NCBI GenBank assembly: GCA_937925455.1
Contig: CALEWF010000281.1
Coordinates: 1 to 6,138 of the forward strand
DNA: 6,138 bases
Direction of reading: 5' to 3'
Origin: an uncultured Flavobacteriales bacterium
Lineage (GTDB): Bacteria; Bacteroidota; Bacteroidia; CAIKAF01
Below the pieces are notes generated by a model. It worked only from the letters and a program-made list of their open reading frames with translations. It made no database searches and was not told the DNA's origin. A program made the position numbers and the translations under genes. Shown in pieces: positions 5,964 through 6,138 of this stretch (the first letter of the stretch is position 1; each line of letters opens with the position of its first letter).

Positions 5964-6109
5964 CTGCTGCGGATGGCAGTGGAAAGCCCGCAGGGGCGAA
6001 GCCCACAGGGCACGGGGTAGCGGGGCTGAGGGCACGAAGACACCGCTACCCCGATGACCTGTGTGGCTGAGCCCCGAGGACTTGTAACGTACAGCCGCTT
6101 AAAGCAGCC
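5964..6109 (+). repeat. 146-bp structured repeat, copy 2
   Basis: This is the same element as at 391-536, 5573 bp away and in the same orientation: 141 of 146 bases match. It differs at 5982, 5998, 6036, 6057 and 6101. The main hairpin pairs 6004-6023 with 6043-6063; here 6057 is A instead of C, which breaks one base pair. The other four changes are in predicted loops or at the centre of the gctt-N-aagc palindrome. It lies in the noncoding DNA to the right of the T9SS cargo gene. Unlike copy 1, it has no 145-bp palindrome on its left side. Confidence 0.9.
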
Positions 6110-6114
6110 TATTA

Positions 6115-6129
6115 TCATTACGCTAATGA
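6115..6129. repeat. Small inverted repeat at right edge
   Basis: tcatta (6115-6120) and taatga (6124-6129) pair around cgc, just after repeat copy 2. It is followed by caattttt, so it could be a weak hairpin terminator, but six AT-rich pairs are easily chance and the window ends here. Confidence 0.3.
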
Positions 6130-6138
6130 CAATTTTTG

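Noticed and set aside
5837..6070. Open frame of 77 codons ending in repeat copy 2
   Set aside because: Its first half comes from AT-rich heptamer DNA and its second from the repeat. It ends like the frame in copy 1 only because the DNA is repeated.

Overview
The window looks like chromosomal DNA of a member of the Bacteroidota, from the Chitinophagia, Saprospiria, Sphingobacteriia or Flavobacteriia side of the phylum; I cannot place it more closely. Four things support this. One secreted protein ends in a type IX secretion (Por) C-terminal sorting domain. A hypothetical protein of a kind I know only from Bacteroidota sits directly behind an ABC exporter. Two promoter-like sites match the phylum's TAnnTTTG -7 box. 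Genes lack clear Shine-Dalgarno sequences and the genic DNA is AT-rich.

Layout, left to right. Positions 1-125 (minus) hold the first 41 codons of a GDP-mannose 4,6-dehydratase gene that runs off the left edge. Positions 126-580 carry no credible gene. They hold a GC-rich near-perfect palindrome of about 145 bp (245-389), directly abutted by a 146-bp structured repeat (391-536). Positions 581-1454 (minus) are a two-gene unit: a DUF3817 membrane protein overlapping an M23-type LytM peptidase, with a good promoter in front. Positions 1568-3897 (minus) are a second two-gene unit: a full-length ABC exporter half-transporter followed 5 bp later by a conserved hypothetical protein. A 169-bp divergent intergenic region separates this from a 505-residue secreted T9SS cargo protein at 4067-5584 (plus). 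Positions 5585-5963 are noncoding, with a second palindromic hairpin and a short heptamer repeat. A second copy of the 146-bp repeat lies at 5964-6109, in the same orientation as the first.

The genes have an envelope theme: sugar-nucleotide synthesis for surface glycans, a cell-wall peptidase, an exporter and a secreted surface protein. Nothing in the sequence shows that they form one pathway. The most unusual content is noncoding. The two 146-bp elements are 96.6% identical without indels. Four of their five differences fall at positions predicted to be unpaired, and the element is far richer in GC than its surroundings. It looks like a dispersed, structured, possibly mobile element (REP-like or IS200/IS605-derived) rather than a gene. 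The short open frames across it are best explained as by-products of its high GC content.
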